64,000 bases of DNA from an uncultured Agrobacterium sp. (lineage in GTDB: Bacteria > Pseudomonadota > Alphaproteobacteria > Rhizobiales > Rhizobiaceae), in contig CAJYTK010000009.1 of the NCBI GenBank assembly GCA_913777615.1, forward strand, positions 1 to 64,000, read 5' to 3'. Positions 9,366 through 17,268 of this stretch are shown here, piece after piece. Each line of letters starts with the position of its first letter. Position 1 is the first letter of the stretch. The position numbers and the translations under genes were made by a program. The notes under the pieces are model-generated. The model was not told the origin of the DNA. It saw only the letters and a program-made list of their open reading frames with translations, and did no database searches.

Positions 9366-10430
9366 ATGAGCACGCGCGCAGACACAACCTCATCCTGGTG
9401 GCAACCGGACGTCCATATGGACCGCCGCCCTTTCCTGATGGGCCGCAATGCCATCCAGCGCGCTTTCCGTTCTTTCTTTGCCGATCGCGATTTCATCGAA
9501 GTCGATACCGCGACATTGCAGATTTCGCCCGGAAACGAGGCGCATCTGCATGCCTTCGCCACGACGGGCATCACCACGAGTGGCGAGAACGCGCCCCTTT
9601 ACCTGCACACATCGCCGGAATTTGCCTGCAAGAAACTGCTGGCCGCCGGTGAAACGCGCATTGCCTGCTTTGCCCATGTCTATCGCAACCGCGAGCGCGG
9701 GCCGTTGCACCACCCAGAATTCACCATGCTGGAATGGTACCGCGCAGGCGAGACCTATGAGAGCCTGATGGCCGACAGCGCCGAGCTTCTGGCGCTCGCC
9801 GCAGACACGGCAAAAACCAAACGCTTTGCCTATCGCGGACGCGAGATGGATCCGTTTCTTCCGCCCGAGCGGCTCAGCGTCGCCGAGGCCTTCCAGCGCT
9901 ATGCATCAATCGACCTGCTGACAACAGTGTCGGCCAATGGCGAGAACGACCGCGATCATCTGGACCGGCTGGCAAAGGCTGCGGGCATCCGCACCGCGCA
10001 TGACGACAGCTGGGCCGATATCTTCAGCCGCATCATCGTCGAGAAGGTGGAGCCGGAACTCGGTTTTGGCCGTGCCACCATCCTGGACGAATATCCCGTC
10101 AGCGAAGCCGCCCTTGCCCGCCGCTCGCCGCGCGAGCCTCGCGTTGCGGAGCGCTTCGAGCTTTATGGCTGCGGCGTGGAGCTTGCCAATGCCTTTGGCG
10201 AACTGACCGATGCCGACGAGCAGCGCCGCCGCTTCGAGATCGAGATGCAGGAAAAGAGCCGCATCTATGGCGAGACCTACCCGATCGATGAAGAGCTTCT
10301 GGCAGCGCTGACCATCATGCCGGCGGCGAGCGGTATCGCGCTTGGCTTCGACCGGCTGGTGATGCTGGCAACCGGCGCGCCGAGAATTGACCTTGTGATG
10401 TGGGCGCCCGTCGCGGCCTATGGATCATGA
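9366..10430 (+). CDS. epmA: EF-P--(R)-beta-lysine ligase (EpmA, GenX/PoxA)
   Basis: Class II aminoacyl-tRNA-synthetase-like enzyme that activates beta-lysine with ATP and joins it to EF-P. The 354-residue protein equals a lysyl-tRNA synthetase catalytic core with no N-terminal anticodon-binding domain, the mark of EpmA. Motif 2 is seen as RNRERGPLHHPEFTMLEW and motif 3 as GIALGFDRLVMLATG at the C terminus; an AHLHAFATTG stretch lies early in the core. The stop codon overlaps the epmB start (ATGA), indicating coupled translation. A longer GTG/ATG leader is not needed. The substrate is inferred from the neighbouring epmB and efp. Confidence 0.94.
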   Translation: MSTRADTTSSWWQPDVHMDRRPFLMGRNAIQRAFRSFFADRDFIEVDTATLQISPGNEAHLHAFATTGITTSGENAPLYLHTSPEFACKKLLAAGETRIACFAHVYRNRERGPLHHPEFTMLEWYRAGETYESLMADSAELLALAADTAKTKRFAYRGREMDPFLPPERLSVAEAFQRYASIDLLTTVSANGENDRDHLDRLAKAAGIRTAHDDSWADIFSRIIVEKVEPELGFGRATILDEYPVSEAALARRSPREPRVAERFELYGCGVELANAFGELTDADEQRRRFEIEMQEKSRIYGETYPIDEELLAALTIMPAASGIALGFDRLVMLATGAPRIDLVMWAPVAAYGS

Positions 10431-11479
10431 CGACACGGGCGCTGAAATCGGCTGACGATCTTCACGACGCAGGCCTCATAGACCAGGCAGCGCTGGAGCG
10501 GGTGCGCCCGGTGGCGGAGCGCTATGCCGTGGCGCTGACGGCAAGCGTGGCCAGGCTGATCGATCCGGCCGATCCACAGGACCCGATCGGCCTGCAATTC
10601 ATTCCAAGCGATGCGGAGTTGCGCCAGACCGATGAGGAACGCGCCGATCCCATCGGCGACGAGGCTCATAGCCCCGTTCCGGGCATCGTGCACCGCTACC
10701 CCGACCGGGTGCTGTTGAAGGCCGTGCATGTCTGCCCGGTCTATTGCCGCTTCTGCTTCCGCCGCGAAATGGTCGGGCCGGACGGCAATGGCATGATGAG
10801 CCCGGATGAGCTCGCGATCGCCTTCGATTATATCCGCTCCCGCCCAGAAATCTGGGAAGTGATCCTGACCGGCGGAGATCCGCTGGTGCTTTCGCCGCGC
10901 CGTCTGCTGACGATCATGCAGGGCCTGCACACCATCGCGCATGTAAAGATCGTGCGCTTCCACACCCGCGTGCCGGTGGTGGATCCGCAGAAGATCGATG
11001 CCGATCTGATTGCAGCGCTGAAGGCCAGCGGCAAGACCACCTATGTGGCGCTGCATGCCAACCACCCGCGCGAGATGACGCAAGAGGCGAAGGCGGCCTG
11101 CGCAAGGCTGGTCGATGCCGGCATTGCCATGGTCAGCCAGACGGTACTGCTGAAGGGCATCAATGACGATCCGGCCGTGCTGGCGGAGCTGATGCGCAGC
11201 TTCGTCGAAAACCGCATCAAGCCCTATTACCTGCACCATCCGGATCTCGCCCCCGGCACCAGCCACTTTCGGCTGAGCATAGAGGAAGGCCAGAAGATCG
11301 TGTCCGCCTTGCGCGGTCATGTGTCGGGTCTGTGCCAGCCGACTTACGTGCTGGATATTCCAGGCGGCCACGGAAAAGCCGTCATCGGTCAGAATGCGGC
11401 GACGAAACAGGCCGAGGGTTGTTACGCCGTCTCCGATTTCAACGGGAACGATCACCTCTACCCGCCTTCGGCAGATTAA
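10427..11479 (+). CDS. epmB: L-lysine 2,3-aminomutase-type radical SAM enzyme (EpmB)
   Basis: Radical SAM, PLP-dependent enzyme that converts (S)-alpha-lysine to (R)-beta-lysine for EF-P modification. From the ATG at 10427 it has 350 residues. The CPVYCRFCFRR motif supplies the three cysteines of the SAM-binding 4Fe-4S cluster. ILTGGDPLVL and FHTRVPVVDP are typical of the aminomutase barrel, and DIPGGHGKA near the C terminus holds the PLP-binding lysine region. The protein has the short EpmB length, without the extra zinc region of clostridial aminomutases. A longer ORF from 10400 lies wholly inside epmA and is not the start. Confidence 0.94.
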   Translation: MTTRALKSADDLHDAGLIDQAALERVRPVAERYAVALTASVARLIDPADPQDPIGLQFIPSDAELRQTDEERADPIGDEAHSPVPGIVHRYPDRVLLKAVHVCPVYCRFCFRREMVGPDGNGMMSPDELAIAFDYIRSRPEIWEVILTGGDPLVLSPRRLLTIMQGLHTIAHVKIVRFHTRVPVVDPQKIDADLIAALKASGKTTYVALHANHPREMTQEAKAACARLVDAGIAMVSQTVLLKGINDDPAVLAELMRSFVENRIKPYYLHHPDLAPGTSHFRLSIEEGQKIVSALRGHVSGLCQPTYVLDIPGGHGKAVIGQNAATKQAEGCYAVSDFNGNDHLYPPSAD

Positions 11480-11594
11480 ACGGGCACGAAATCTTCGGCG
11501 TTTCCGGTGCTTTGATACAACCAAGCCGGATAAACAAAAATTTCACATTTCCGCCCCCGTCCTGTCATCATAAAGAAAAATATTCTACCTATAT

Positions 11595-11603
11595 TGATAA
11601 TCA
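11595..11603. promoter_or_regulatory. TGATAATCA palindrome in an AT-rich spacer
   Basis: A perfect odd palindrome TGAT-A-ATCA sits in an AT-rich stretch about 90 bases before a small ORF with a strong ribosome-binding site. It resembles part of a Fur-type box, but it is short and may be chance. The rest of 11480-11692 shows nothing clear. Confidence 0.25.
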
Positions 11604-11692
11604 TTGATTCCGAGGCAAAACCGGGATATCAGTGATTCAACTGGAGAGTGATTCTTCGGTATTCCGGGTCAACACGAGCAGAGGAGAGTGTC

Positions 11693-11788
11693 ATGTCGAA
11701 ATTTATGCGCATTGCCGCGCTCCTGGGTCATCGGATCTCGAATGCCGGGCACAAATCCACGTGTTCCCGCTGCTGTCGAATGTGGTGA
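11693..11788 (+). CDS. Candidate 31-residue Cys/His-containing peptide
   Basis: A short ORF from ATG 11693 to TGA 11786-11788, preceded by a strong AGGAGAG ribosome-binding site at 11682-11688. The peptide starts MSKFMRIAALLGHRISNAG and ends with a Cys-rich tail, CSRCCRMW. The family is not recognised. It could be a real small protein or a leader peptide for the following 63-residue gene, from which it is separated by 81 bases. The case rests only on the ribosome-binding site and composition. Confidence 0.35.
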   Translation: MSKFMRIAALLGHRISNAGHKSTCSRCCRMW

Positions 11789-11869
11789 CTTTTTAAGTCC
11801 CCTCAAATTTTCAATTCATTCAATTCGACATTTATGCTGTGCGATCAAGCCACAGCGGGAGTATGCACC

Positions 11870-12061
11870 ATGCAAAAGCAAGTCATCGAATTCGCAGGCG
11901 AACCGGTCGGTATCGTCGTACCGGATAACAACCGGCTGAAGTTCATTGCCGTCAAGTTCCACGTCCATGATCTGGACGAGCAGCGCTTCGACAGCGCCGA
12001 GGATGTGCGCGTTGCCATCCGCAACCTCGTGCGCAACCGCAACGTGGCAGCGCTGGTTTGA
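11870..12061 (+). CDS. Small conserved-looking hypothetical protein (63 aa)
   Basis: Starts at ATG 11870 behind a GCGGGAG ribosome-binding site and ends just before a strong terminator, which supports a real transcription unit. The protein is soluble, with no signal or membrane segment. It reads like a small beta-strand fold (FAGEPVGIVVPDNNRLKFIA) followed by a helix containing RVAIRNLVRNRN. No catalytic motif is visible and I do not recognise a named family. Longer in-frame starts at 11834 lack a ribosome-binding site. Confidence 0.7.
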   Translation: MQKQVIEFAGEPVGIVVPDNNRLKFIAVKFHVHDLDEQRFDSAEDVRVAIRNLVRNRNVAALV

Positions 12062-12102
12062 GCCCATCTTCAGCCTGTTACGAAACCACATTTGAAAAAC
12101 GA

Positions 12103-12140
12103 TAAAGGCGATGCCCGTTCAACCCGGCATCGCCTTTTGA
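12103..12140 (+). terminator. Rho-independent terminator
   Basis: AAAGGCGATGCC (12104-12115) pairs perfectly with GGCATCGCCTTT (12126-12137), and the tail reads TTTTGATTTT. It ends the 63-residue gene. Confidence 0.9.
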
Positions 12141-12259
12141 TTTTCAGCCAGTATTTTTCAATCACGACACTGAATAAGTTCTTCGGCCATTTCCTCCACC
12201 CTAAACCGCGAGACGTCCACCTCCGCACGACGTTGCGATGAGGTTCAATCCCTCCTCCC

Positions 12260-12347
12260 CGTCATCCTCGGGCCTGACCCGAGGATCCACGTTTTCAGGC
12301 ACTTACGGGTGGGGTGATAGATCCTCGGGTCAAGCCCGAGGATGACG
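12260..12347. repeat. Inverted pair of palindromic intergenic elements
   Basis: Two copies of a short element face each other: GTCATCCTCGGG...GACCCGAGGATC at 12261-12287, and GATCCTCGGGTCAAGCCCGAGGATGAC at 12320-12346. Each copy is itself a palindrome with CCTCGGG/CCCGAGG arms. Such elements are scattered between genes in many alphaproteobacteria. Here the pair sits downstream of both flanking genes. Confidence 0.8.
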
Positions 12348-12392
12348 AACGAGAGGGTGTCGCTCTCTCCTCCCTGGAAACCCTGTGTCGTC

Positions 12393-12629
12393 TCAAAACG
12401 CCGTAAACGTCAGCGTCGTCAGCGAGCGCACGATGCCCGGAATACTGACGATGTTATCATTGATGAATTTGCCGACATCCTGCTCCGGGCCAAGATAGAT
12501 TTTCAACATGAGATCATACTCGCCGCTGGTGGAATAAAGCTCCGACACCAGTTCGGTCTTGTAGATGGCGTCCGCAACCTCATAGGTCTTGCCGGGTGCG
12601 CATTGGAGCTGAACGAAGATGGGCTTCAT
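12393..12629 (-). CDS. Stand-alone Lrp/AsnC ligand-binding domain protein
   Basis: A 78-residue protein that corresponds to the C-terminal RAM (AsnC_trans_reg) domain of Lrp-type regulators without the DNA-binding helix-turn-helix. It shows the beta-alpha-beta pattern, with VQLQCAPGKTYEVADAI, a SGEYDLMLKIYL strand and the C-terminal VRSLTTLTFTAF. Such domains dimerise and bind amino acids. The true start is the ATG at 12629 with GAGGAAG upstream; the ORF continues open to 12890 without coding character. Target or partner is unknown; it could tune a full-length Lrp protein elsewhere. Confidence 0.85.
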   Translation of the reverse strand: MKPIFVQLQCAPGKTYEVADAIYKTELVSELYSTSGEYDLMLKIYLGPEQDVGKFINDNIVSIPGIVRSLTTLTFTAF

Positions 12630-12918
12630 GACTGGTCTTCCTCGCCAAAAGGCTGATGTAAGCGTGGCGCGGTGGGGCAAAAGCCGCCGCCTGCGCGTGT
12701 GTGACACACTATTGGCTGAGGCAGCCCGCTCTTTCAAGCCTTTGGCGTCGCACGATCCCATGGCAACGCTGCCCGCTACTATTCCCGCCCGGCATGAATT
12801 GATGACGATATGTCGATGGTCAGCGATGAAGCGCCGCGATAGAGTTTTCGCCAAAGGGCGCTTCTTCGCGCCCAACCGCCTGCCCGGCAACTCTGCCTCA
12901 TGATTGTGGATGCCTCCG

Positions 12919-14202
12919 ATGTATAACGATCCCCGCTCGCATGGCCTTTGGGAAAAGACCGCTCCGCCACCGCCGCAAACGCGCGCGCTGGAAGGGGATG
13001 TGACGACGGATGTGGTGATCGTTGGCGGTGGCTTTACCGGCCTTTCGGCGGCCCTTCATCTGGCGGAACGCGGCATCAAGTGCATCGTGCTGGAAGGCAA
13101 GGAGATCGGCTTTGGTGGCGCTGGCCGCAATGTCGGCCTCATCAATGGCGGCATGTGGGTGATGCCGAAGGAGTTGCCCAATGTGCTGGGCCCCGTCTAT
13201 GGCGACCGCCTGCTGGACCTTCTGGGCAACGCGCCCTTCCTGGTACGAGAGATCATCGAGAAACATGAGATTGCCTGCGAACTGGAAAAGAACGGCACGC
13301 TGCATTGCGCCGTCGGCGAAGCGGGGCTAACCGAAATTCGCGAGCGCTGCGACCAATGGGCCGCGCGCGGCGCGCCGGTGCGCATCCTCAGCGCCGAGGA
13401 AACCGCAAGGCGGGTCGGCACGACCGGCTACACGGGCGCGCTTCTGGATGAACGCGCCGGAACGCTGCAGCCGCTCGCCTATGTGCGCGGACTGGCCAAC
13501 GCCGCACTGAAGGCGGGCGCCATCATCCACACGGCAAGCCCCGTGCATGCGACGGAAGCGAATGGCGAAGGCTGGACGGTACGCACCGATCGCGGCTCCG
13601 TCTCGGCGGGCTGGATCATCGTGGCGACGGAAGCCTACAGCGAAGGCCCGTGGAAGATCATCCGCGAGGAGCAGGTCTACCTCCCCTATTTCAACTTCGC
13701 CACCCGGCCGCTCGGCGATAATCTCGCCAAGTCCATTCTGCCTGGCCGCGAAGGCTGCTGGGACACCAAGGAAATCCTCTCCTCCTTCCGCATGGACAAG
13801 GCCGGCCGCCTCGTCTTCGGCAGCGTCGGCGCACTTCGCAACACAGGCGCTAGCGTCCATCGCGCCTGGGCCAAACGCGCGCTCAAACGCCTTTTCCCGC
13901 AGCTTGGCGATGTGGAGTTCGAATGCGAATGGTACGGCCAGATCGGCATGACCGACAACGCCGTCCCCCGCTTCCACCGCTTCGCCAAGAACGTCGTGGG
14001 CTTCTGCGGCTATAACGGCCGCGGCATCGCACCGGGCACCACCTTCGGCAAAACACTGGCAGCCCATGTGGCCGGCGAGATCACCGAAAGCGACCTGCCG
14101 CTGCCGGTTTCAGAGCCCAAGGCGCAGAGTTTGAGGGCGCTGAAGGAGGCCTATTATGAGGCGGGTGCGCAGGTGGCGCATTTTGCGGGTGAGCGGTTTT
14201 AG
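12919..14202 (+). CDS. FAD-dependent amine/amino acid oxidase-like oxidoreductase (DAO family)
   Basis: A 427-residue flavoprotein. The N-terminal Rossmann motif is VVIVGGGFTGLSAALHLAERG, split here as VVIVGGGFTG plus the following helix. The C-terminal FAD-contact region has GFCGYNGRGIAPGTTFGK, as in the DadA/SoxA/PuuB group. The opening YNDPRSHGLWEKTA resembles gamma-glutamylputrescine oxidase-like proteins, so an amine or modified amino acid is the probable substrate. Possible starts are TTG 12904, ATG 12910 and ATG 12919; the last gives the most family-like N terminus, but none has a strong ribosome-binding site. It is cytosolic, with no transporter or regulator adjacent. Confidence 0.85.
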   Translation: MYNDPRSHGLWEKTAPPPPQTRALEGDVTTDVVIVGGGFTGLSAALHLAERGIKCIVLEGKEIGFGGAGRNVGLINGGMWVMPKELPNVLGPVYGDRLLDLLGNAPFLVREIIEKHEIACELEKNGTLHCAVGEAGLTEIRERCDQWAARGAPVRILSAEETARRVGTTGYTGALLDERAGTLQPLAYVRGLANAALKAGAIIHTASPVHATEANGEGWTVRTDRGSVSAGWIIVATEAYSEGPWKIIREEQVYLPYFNFATRPLGDNLAKSILPGREGCWDTKEILSSFRMDKAGRLVFGSVGALRNTGASVHRAWAKRALKRLFPQLGDVEFECEWYGQIGMTDNAVPRFHRFAKNVVGFCGYNGRGIAPGTTFGKTLAAHVAGEITESDLPLPVSEPKAQSLRALKEAYYEAGAQVAHFAGERF

Positions 14203-14349
14203 GAATTACAACGATGCACGCTTGGCTGATATAGTTTGGACAGAACGATAAGGAAAGTAAAAACCTCGAACAGTCTGATAGCGGTCCGTCACGCGACTTT
14301 AGATCGCTTTGGCGGGCCTCATTCCTACCCTGAACTCGCTTAACTCGGC

Positions 14350-15120
14350 TCAATCGTCAAACAAGTCCTTTGGGCGAGGGGGTGGCACTAACGGCGCTTC
14401 TCGCCTACGACGCTCCGCATCTTCGGCCATTTCCTTCAACAAAATTTGACGGGCTAGGTCTCGGGAGGTCAAGAATATTCCGACCGCATCATTAAGATCA
14501 TGATCGCTCAAAAGATCATAATCGCCTCTGTTCCAAACCTCTGGTGCCCGCTTTAACTCCACGCCGTTATCGACTTTTGGAAAGAACAAAAACTCAGCCG
14601 GGGAGCTCTGATAATCAGTGAGTGACAGAAATGCGTCCTCGCATATCGTAACAAGCAGCCGCCGCTGAAAGTTAGTGAGGTTGAGCTCACTCCAGCCGCA
14701 TACAAACAGCGGAACAAGTTTTCCCCGTTCTATAATAACACTTAACGGAGACACGGGGACCGCCACATCTCGTGAAATACGAAACCATTCCTTATCGAAC
14801 TCGACGAAGCGATGCGCCGCGTATCGACGGTCGTCGTCATGTTCAAAAAAGCATCGAATTAGGGCTTCGTTCTGCTTCCGCCCCGCAGGAGCGCCAGAAC
14901 GAGCCGCTACAGCAAGTGCCGTCTCCATATCTATGCCGAGCTGGATTCGGTCTCTAATAGCAGTGTAGCCAGTTGCATAAGTAAAACGAGGTGAACCTTT
15001 TACGAACGATACGATCGATTTCGTGGTACTAGCCACATCGTCTTGAACGAAGCGAACCCAGTTAGGCCCGGAAGGCGGTCTGTCAAGCTTCGCAATTAGC
15101 TTCAAATAGTCGAATGCCAT
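14350..15120 (-). CDS. Unrecognised protein coupled to a Panacea antitoxin; candidate toxin
   Basis: A 256-residue soluble protein with no signal peptide, membrane segment or motif that I can name. It is mixed alpha/beta: a middle block RFVEFDKEWFRISRDVAVPV, a hydrophobic stretch LVPLFVCGWSELNL, and a charged C-terminal tail with RRRREAPLVPPPRPKDLFDD. Its ATG shares one base with the stop of the upstream Panacea-domain gene (TGATG), so the two are translated together, in the antitoxin-then-toxin order common for Panacea pairs. GC content, by eye near one half, is lower than in neighbouring genes, which suggests horizontal arrival. The toxin role is inferred from position only. Confidence 0.6.
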   Translation of the reverse strand: MAFDYLKLIAKLDRPPSGPNWVRFVQDDVASTTKSIVSFVKGSPRFTYATGYTAIRDRIQLGIDMETALAVAARSGAPAGRKQNEALIRCFFEHDDDRRYAAHRFVEFDKEWFRISRDVAVPVSPLSVIIERGKLVPLFVCGWSELNLTNFQRRLLVTICEDAFLSLTDYQSSPAEFLFFPKVDNGVELKRAPEVWNRGDYDLLSDHDLNDAVGIFLTSRDLARQILLKEMAEDAERRRREAPLVPPPRPKDLFDD

Positions 15121-15605
15121 CAGTGCTTCACCGTTCTTTCGTACCAGCTCTTAATTGCCTCATCCGAAATCCTCATTGAGGCATTCGTTCTTGTCTCATG
15201 ATTCCACGTTTGATCCCACGGTCCGCCCTCAAGGTGAGATTGAGCGACGAGTACTCCTGGCGCCATAGAGGCATACTTTGCCGTAAGCTCGCGTAGAAAT
15301 TCTTCCTCTTCTGCAGCGAACTTCCATTCTGCCCTCTGCTTTTGTCCTGTATTGGGGTCTAACCACCTAGCCCTCCCAACTATAGGTGCATCACCATACT
15401 GTTTGAACTCACGGTACAATTCGCGGAATACGGGGCCGTAGGTCCAAGCTTCGATCTTCGCTGATACTAAAGGCCGCGAGAAAGCAGCGAGAAAGTCTGC
15501 ATGCAAAAAATAAACAATCTTATTGATGTGCAGATTGGAGACGACCCTGCCTTCCTCCTCTGCAACATCAAGAACGAAGTTGGCGACCGCACGAACATCA
15601 TACAT
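15120..15605 (-). CDS. Panacea/SocA-like (DUF4065) domain antitoxin
   Basis: A 161-residue protein with the layout of the Panacea (SocA/GepA) domain. It starts MYDVRAVANFVLDVAEEEG, then has NLHINKIVYFLHADFLA, the characteristic AWTYGPVFRELYREFK, and ends with a helix around RISDEAIKSWYERT. Members neutralise structurally unrelated toxins encoded beside them; SocA of Caulobacter is a proteolytic adaptor for its toxin. This protein has the bare domain with no added DNA-binding region. It is the first gene of a two-gene operon, and expression presumably starts in the AT-rich spacer at 15606-15700. Confidence 0.82.
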   Translation of the reverse strand: MYDVRAVANFVLDVAEEEGRVVSNLHINKIVYFLHADFLAAFSRPLVSAKIEAWTYGPVFRELYREFKQYGDAPIVGRARWLDPNTGQKQRAEWKFAAEEEEFLRELTAKYASMAPGVLVAQSHLEGGPWDQTWNHETRTNASMRISDEAIKSWYERTVKH

Positions 15606-15970
15606 GGCTTAAATTACTTGATTCACAATTTGTTCACAACTCTGCACTGAATTATCCCCAACTTGCGCACTTTTACCTAAATAAAAAAAGAAACGTCTCA
15701 TCTTTGGGAGAAGATGTCATCCGCCGGTACGCGGCAATCCAGTTTTGCAGCAGCCATCCTGGCCAGCGAGGCTCGCTAGAACTGACTAGCAGATAACTTG
15801 TCTACTCAGAATGGCAAATTTTCGGAAAACGTCAGTAAGCGGCTTTAATCAACCCTCTGTTGACGGCTTCGGAGGCGAGGCTCAAGTGGCATAAACGGGA
15901 AACCACCGAAGCGTTCTCGATCATATGCCAGCGCTATATCCTTGCAAACATAACCCCCATCCGTTACCAC
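15606..15970. other. AT-rich intergenic spacer at the edge of the low-GC islet
   Basis: No gene is supported. The first 100 bases are AT-rich and probably carry the leftward promoter of the antitoxin gene. The remainder has short open frames without coding character, possibly eroded sequence from an earlier insertion. I found no direct repeats that mark insertion ends. Confidence 0.4.
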
Positions 15971-15994
15971 CGATATATCCAACCAGATATCTCG
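15971..15994 (+). promoter_or_regulatory. Candidate ModE operator before modA
   Basis: CGATATATC (15971-15979) and GATATCTCG (15986-15994) form 9-base inverted arms with one mismatch around a 6-base spacer. This matches the general ModE box pattern of CG-TATAT half-sites. It ends 17 bases before the modA start, where bound ModE would block transcription or translation. A ModE-type protein is encoded at 19047-19442. Confidence 0.65.
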
Positions 15995-16011
15995 CTTGAG
16001 GTGCAGCCATC

Positions 16012-16806
16012 ATGACATTCCACCGCCGCATCATCCTGAAAACCGCCGCATGGGCCATCGCCGCCGCGTGCATTGTGGCACCCGCCCTTTCCTCCCCGGC
16101 GCTGGCCGCGGAGAAGGTCACTGTCTTTGCTGCGGCCAGCATGAAGAATGCGCTGGATGCGGCTAATGCCGAATTCGCCAAGGAGAGCGGCGATGAGGTT
16201 GTGGTGTCCTATGCCGCAAGTTCGGCGCTGGCAAAGCAGGTTGAGGCGGGTGCGCCGGCGGATGTTTTTATTTCGGCGGATCTGGCCTGGATGGATTATC
16301 TGGCGGGCAAGGGGCTGATCAGGGAAGACACGCGGAGCAATCTTCTGGGCAACCGCCTCGTTCTGGTTGCGCCTGCGGCGAGCGCCAAGCCGGTGGAGAT
16401 CCAGCCGGGGTTTGATCTTTCGGCTCTCGTGGGCAACGGCAAGCTTGCCATGGGAGCGGTGGATTCCGTGCCGGCGGGCAAATATGGCAAGGCGGCGCTG
16501 GAGAAGCTTGGGGTCTGGTCTGCGGTTTCCGGCAAGGTGGCGGGGGCGGAAAGTGTGCGCGCGGCGCTGCTCCTGGTCTCGCGCGGGGAAGCGCCCTATG
16601 GCATCGTCTACCAGACGGATGCGGCGGCTGATCCCGGCGTGAAGATCGTCGGCACCTTTCCGGAAGATTCGCATCCACCGATCATCTATCCCGTCGCGAT
16701 GCTGAAGGATGCCAAAAGCCCGGCAGCGGCGGCCTATCTGGAATTTCTGAAATCGGCCAAGGCAGCGCCCTTCTTCGAGGCCCAGGGCTTTACGGTTCTG
16801 AAGTAA
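16012..16806 (+). CDS. modA: Molybdate ABC transporter, periplasmic binding protein
   Basis: Captures molybdate or tungstate in the periplasm and delivers it to ModBC. The 264-residue precursor has a signal peptide cut near ALA-AEK at about residue 33. The mature N terminus VTVFAAASMKNALDA and the VVVSYAASSALAKQVEAGAPADVFISAD region are typical, the latter here cited as YAASSALAKQ and GAPADVFISAD. Later blocks include KLAMGAVDSVPAGKYGK and the ATP-independent hinge GIVYQTDAAAD. It is the first gene of the mod locus, but 462 bases filled by repeats separate it from modB, which is unusual for this operon. Confidence 0.95.
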   Translation: MTFHRRIILKTAAWAIAAACIVAPALSSPALAAEKVTVFAAASMKNALDAANAEFAKESGDEVVVSYAASSALAKQVEAGAPADVFISADLAWMDYLAGKGLIREDTRSNLLGNRLVLVAPAASAKPVEIQPGFDLSALVGNGKLAMGAVDSVPAGKYGKAALEKLGVWSAVSGKVAGAESVRAALLLVSRGEAPYGIVYQTDAAADPGVKIVGTFPEDSHPPIIYPVAMLKDAKSPAAAAYLEFLKSAKAAPFFEAQGFTVLK

Positions 16807-16910
16807 GGCAAGGACGCATGGTTTGAAACGGCGTGGCGGGCTTTCACAGCCGCATCACCGCGTCAGCTCTGATCGCGTTTGTGCCGAAACGCTGCGCGGC
16901 TTTGGCCAGA

Positions 16911-17248
16911 AGCGTATCGCGATCTTTCAGATTCGCTCCCGGCGCTCTCGACCCTTGTTCTGTCGCATGTCGTTATCGCGAAGCCGCTGCACAGTCTTGC
17001 GTGGACCATGCTTCAGAACGGGCATCGGAACAAATCCTTAAAGCAAATCGCGCAAAGTTGCTCAGCGGTTTGCGAGAACGACAGGCGGTCAGATCGCAAG
17101 CGTCGATGTCGCAAAAGTGGGGGCGATGTTGCGCACCTCGGCGCCTAAAGCATGTCGCGCAAAAGTGTGCAGCGGTTTTGCGACAGCGACATACTACAAA
17201 ACAAAGACCTAAAGCGTAAGGAGCGACTCTGAAAGATCGTGACACGCT
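16911..17248. repeat. Three-copy inverted-repeat (MITE-like) element between modA and modB
   Basis: The outer arms 16911-17001 and 17158-17248 are inverted copies; aligned by hand without gaps, 71 of 91 positions agree. A third, partial copy in the orientation of the right arm lies at about 17040-17083. Shared core words are GATCTTTCAGA, CCGCTGCACA and, in the other orientation, CGCGCAAA. The element carries no transposase. Its right arm reaches to 21 bases before the probable modB start. It could fold into a long stem in mod mRNA. Similar TGCAGCGGTTTTGCG-containing elements are common between rhizobial genes. Confidence 0.8.
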
Positions 17249-17268
17249 TTAAGAACAGGAATGGCAGT

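Noticed and set aside
15606-15970. Possible insertion-sequence remnant in the low-GC islet
   Set aside because: No transposase motif, terminal inverted repeats or target duplication could be found by eye.
17239-17268. GTG at 17239 as the modB start
   Set aside because: The added residues are encoded by the right arm of the repeat element and this nearby start lacks the better-placed AGGA that precedes TTG 17269.
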